Assembly (NCBI GenBank): GCA_016206725.1
Contig: JACQRA010000019.1
Location: 1 to 5,237, forward strand
Direction: 5' to 3'
DNA: 5,237 bases
Source: Candidatus Omnitrophota bacterium
Lineage (GTDB): Bacteria; Omnitrophota; Gorgyraeia; Aquiviventales; Aquiviventaceae
Part shown: positions 5,148 to 5,237 of the stretch, in pieces
Position numbering within the stretch: position 1 is the first letter of the stretch
How the letters are laid out: each line of letters opens with the position of its first letter
Program-made: the position numbers and the translations under genes
Notes under the pieces: generated by a model
The model's database searches: none
The model's input: the letters and a program-made list of their open reading frames with translations, nothing else
Told to the model about the DNA's origin: nothing

Positions 5148-5237
5148 TCAGGGGGTCGTAGTTACCAAGATCTGGATGGTGGCGAATTTTTCCACCTTCA
5201 TTTTCGGCTTGATGATGATCTCCACATCCCGGTCCAG
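5148..5237 (-). CDS. C-terminal 29 codons of an unidentified gene, cut by window edge
   Basis: A frame open to the window edge ends in TGA at 5150-5148. The visible tail includes RDVEIIIKPKMKVEKFATI followed by QILVTTTP. It alternates charged and beta-branched residues, suggesting beta strands (DVEIIIKP and ATIQILVTT), with no membrane segment. I do not recognise the family. It is co-directional with ccsA and stops 32 bases before the ccsA ATG, so the two are probably in one operon. A CcsB/ResB partner would be expected upstream of ccsA by analogy, but this tail shows nothing characteristic of it. That it is coding at all rests on the in-frame opening, spacing and position. Confidence 0.5.
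   Translation of the reverse strand: MDRDVEIIIKPKMKVEKFATIQILVTTTP

Noticed and set aside
1..5237. CRISPR array, complete insertion sequence or defence system
   Set aside because: No regularly spaced direct repeats and no transposase, nuclease or Cas-like protein are visible on either strand.

Overview
All recognisable genes lie on the minus strand, so transcription runs from high to low coordinates. The sequence is GC-rich by eye. The content (a CcsA-type cytochrome c maturation protein, an iron uptake cluster, and the start of a siroheme-type nitrite/sulfite reductase) fits a free-living Gram-negative chemolithotroph or anaerobe. The DtxR-like regulator and the FeoB subtype look to me like those of Nitrospirota (Nitrospira-like) or related deltaproteobacterial lineages. 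That assignment is inference from protein style, not a search result.

Layout in the direction of transcription: the last 29 codons of an unidentified gene (5237-5148); a 560-residue CcsA-like haem-handling protein with a signal peptide and a large extracytoplasmic domain (5115-3433); a 173-base intergenic gap with a Fur-box-like 17-base palindrome next to the feoB start; feoB, the ferrous iron permease (3259-1268); a small eight-cysteine zinc-ribbon-like protein whose start overlaps the feoB end (1301-996); a DtxR-family metalloregulator with a C-terminal FeoA-like domain (944-255); and, four bases after its stop, the first 83 codons of a nitrite/sulfite reductase (250-1, cut by the window edge).

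From feoB onward the genes are closely spaced and probably form one transcript: iron import (FeoB), an accessory metal-binding protein, a metal-sensing regulator that also carries the only FeoA-like domain seen here, and an iron-demanding enzyme (siroheme plus [4Fe-4S]). CcsA fits the same haem/iron theme but may be transcribed separately.

The most notable feature is an 84-base element (1184-1267) with perfect 16-base terminal inverted repeats, flanked on both sides by TTA, sitting exactly at the feoB stop codon. Almost all of it can pair into a cloverleaf of one closing stem and three hairpins. It lies inside the small zinc-ribbon gene and, with one TTA copy, adds exactly 87 bases (29 codons) without a stop. 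Removing it in silico leaves an intact, in-frame 72-residue protein. This looks like in-frame insertion of a small non-autonomous palindromic element. A second, different REP-like palindrome (972-999) overlaps the stop codon of the same gene.
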